Below are positions 63,501-64,000 of a DNA stretch of 64,000 nucleotides, piece after piece (the first letter of the stretch is position 1; every line of letters starts with the position of its first letter). The DNA lies in NCBI RefSeq assembly GCF_000002425.4, contig NC_037271.1, forward strand, positions 13,269,869 to 13,333,868. Reading direction: 5' to 3'. Both the position numbers and the translations under genes were made by a program. Origin of the DNA: Physcomitrium patens (Eukaryota > Streptophyta > Bryopsida > Funariales > Funariaceae). The notes beneath the pieces are model-generated. The model was given only the letters and a program-made list of their open reading frames with translations. It was not told the origin of the DNA and did no database searches.

Positions 63501-64000
63501 ACATTAACCCCCTTGACCCACGGTATTGCTGAGACTTTCTCCTTGGCTTGTTGCTCAAACTGTTCCAGACAAGATCGATTAGGCGAGCATGAATATGAAT
63601 ATCCACATCGACATATGAAATTCATTCGGGGTAGATTATGACACGAGGCATTACTGCATTGTCGCCTGGGATACAAATCTTCAAGCAGAAAAGCCTACCA
63701 TGTCCTTCACTGGGCAAGCGGGCGTCGTGAGCTCCAGCTGAAACGAGACCTGAAACCGAACAAACGATTGTTCATTCCAGTTCCAACACAGCCGCACTTG
63801 TGCGTATGAAATTTGATGATCAGCGAATAGGATGAAATCTAGAATATGTGATTACCTCGCCGGTGGATTCATCAACAGTCAGTTCCTTGACAAACCCACA
63901 TGTAACAATGTCCGTCCCAAAATCGGGGTCGATAATTTGTGACAAAGCGCCGAGAACATCCTTCTTCGCGGTTTCTAGGGACAACCCTGTTGAGGCTGGA
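60527..64000 (-). CDS. HCF101: HCF101, chloroplast Fe-S cluster carrier (5' end beyond window)
   Basis: P-loop scaffold of the Mrp/NBP35 family that carries 4Fe-4S clusters, needed for photosystem I in plants. Thirteen exons on the minus strand: 64000-63856, 63749-63699, 63559-63404, 63171-63028, 62883-62741, 62599-62530, 62345-62250, 62104-62015, 61815-61762, 61605-61482, 61239-61115, 60937-60815, 60691-60527, giving 494 visible residues in one consistent frame. Domains in visible numbering: MIP18/DUF59 (about 1-90, with DPDFGTDIV and [10 protein letters not shown]), ParA/Mrp ATPase (CKGGVGKST at 116-124, [21 protein letters not shown]), and DUF971 (about 370-450, with [14 protein letters not shown] and [16 protein letters not shown]). 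The cysteines 60, 279 (ENMCFF) and 351 (VQQCAKL) have the same spacing as the three conserved Cys I recall for Arabidopsis HCF101. The transit peptide and start lie outside. The tail is longer than in Arabidopsis. The last intron begins GC rather than GT. Confidence 0.95.

Overview
The window looks like nuclear DNA of a land plant. It has a chloroplast Fe-S carrier gene (HCF101), split genes with short GT-AG introns, and plant-type Ty1/copia and Ty3/gypsy fossils. Coding and promoter segments are GC-rich islands in very AT-rich DNA. The composition, and a decayed chromovirus whose reverse transcriptase reads closer to the fungal/moss Tcn1-like group than to the usual seed-plant groups, make a moss-like bryophyte my best guess. 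That lineage call is inference.

Layout. Bases 1-22300 are a retroelement graveyard. A copia remnant (2225-2509 and 22206-22295, minus) was split by a chromodomain gypsy element (2510-22205, minus), bounded by a near-identical 5-base target duplication. That chromovirus was later hit at least four times: by repeat B inside its 3' LTR (2786-4363), by a second gypsy element on the plus strand (4958-13701), by LTR-like repeat D (15505-16852), and by repeat C inside its reverse transcriptase (17771-19453). The second gypsy itself carries a copia fragment (6028-7007). All of these are broken fossils.

Bases 22300-34250 are AT-rich, with microsatellites, two adjacent long hairpins (22433-22618), a candidate hAT-type MITE (31851-32206), and one GC-rich unassigned island (about 27580-28700).

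Bases 34250-40620 hold a GC-rich upstream region and a complete ten-exon host gene (36180-40206, plus). It encodes a 540-residue M18 aspartyl-aminopeptidase-like protein. The frame and splice sites are intact, but the catalytic Glu-Glu pair reads Gly-Glu, so it may be a pseudoenzyme or a functionally altered paralogue.

Bases 40620-52850 are mostly non-coding AT-rich DNA, with weak traces of a decayed retroelement near 45000. Bases 53300-57690 are a GC-rich, transcript-like locus with splice-like segments and a poly(A) signal that I could not turn into a confident model.

Bases 60527-64000 (minus) carry the last 13 exons of HCF101, cut at its 5' end by the window edge. HCF101 loads 4Fe-4S clusters in the chloroplast. 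I see no tRNA, rRNA or CRISPR array. The genes show no operon-like relation.
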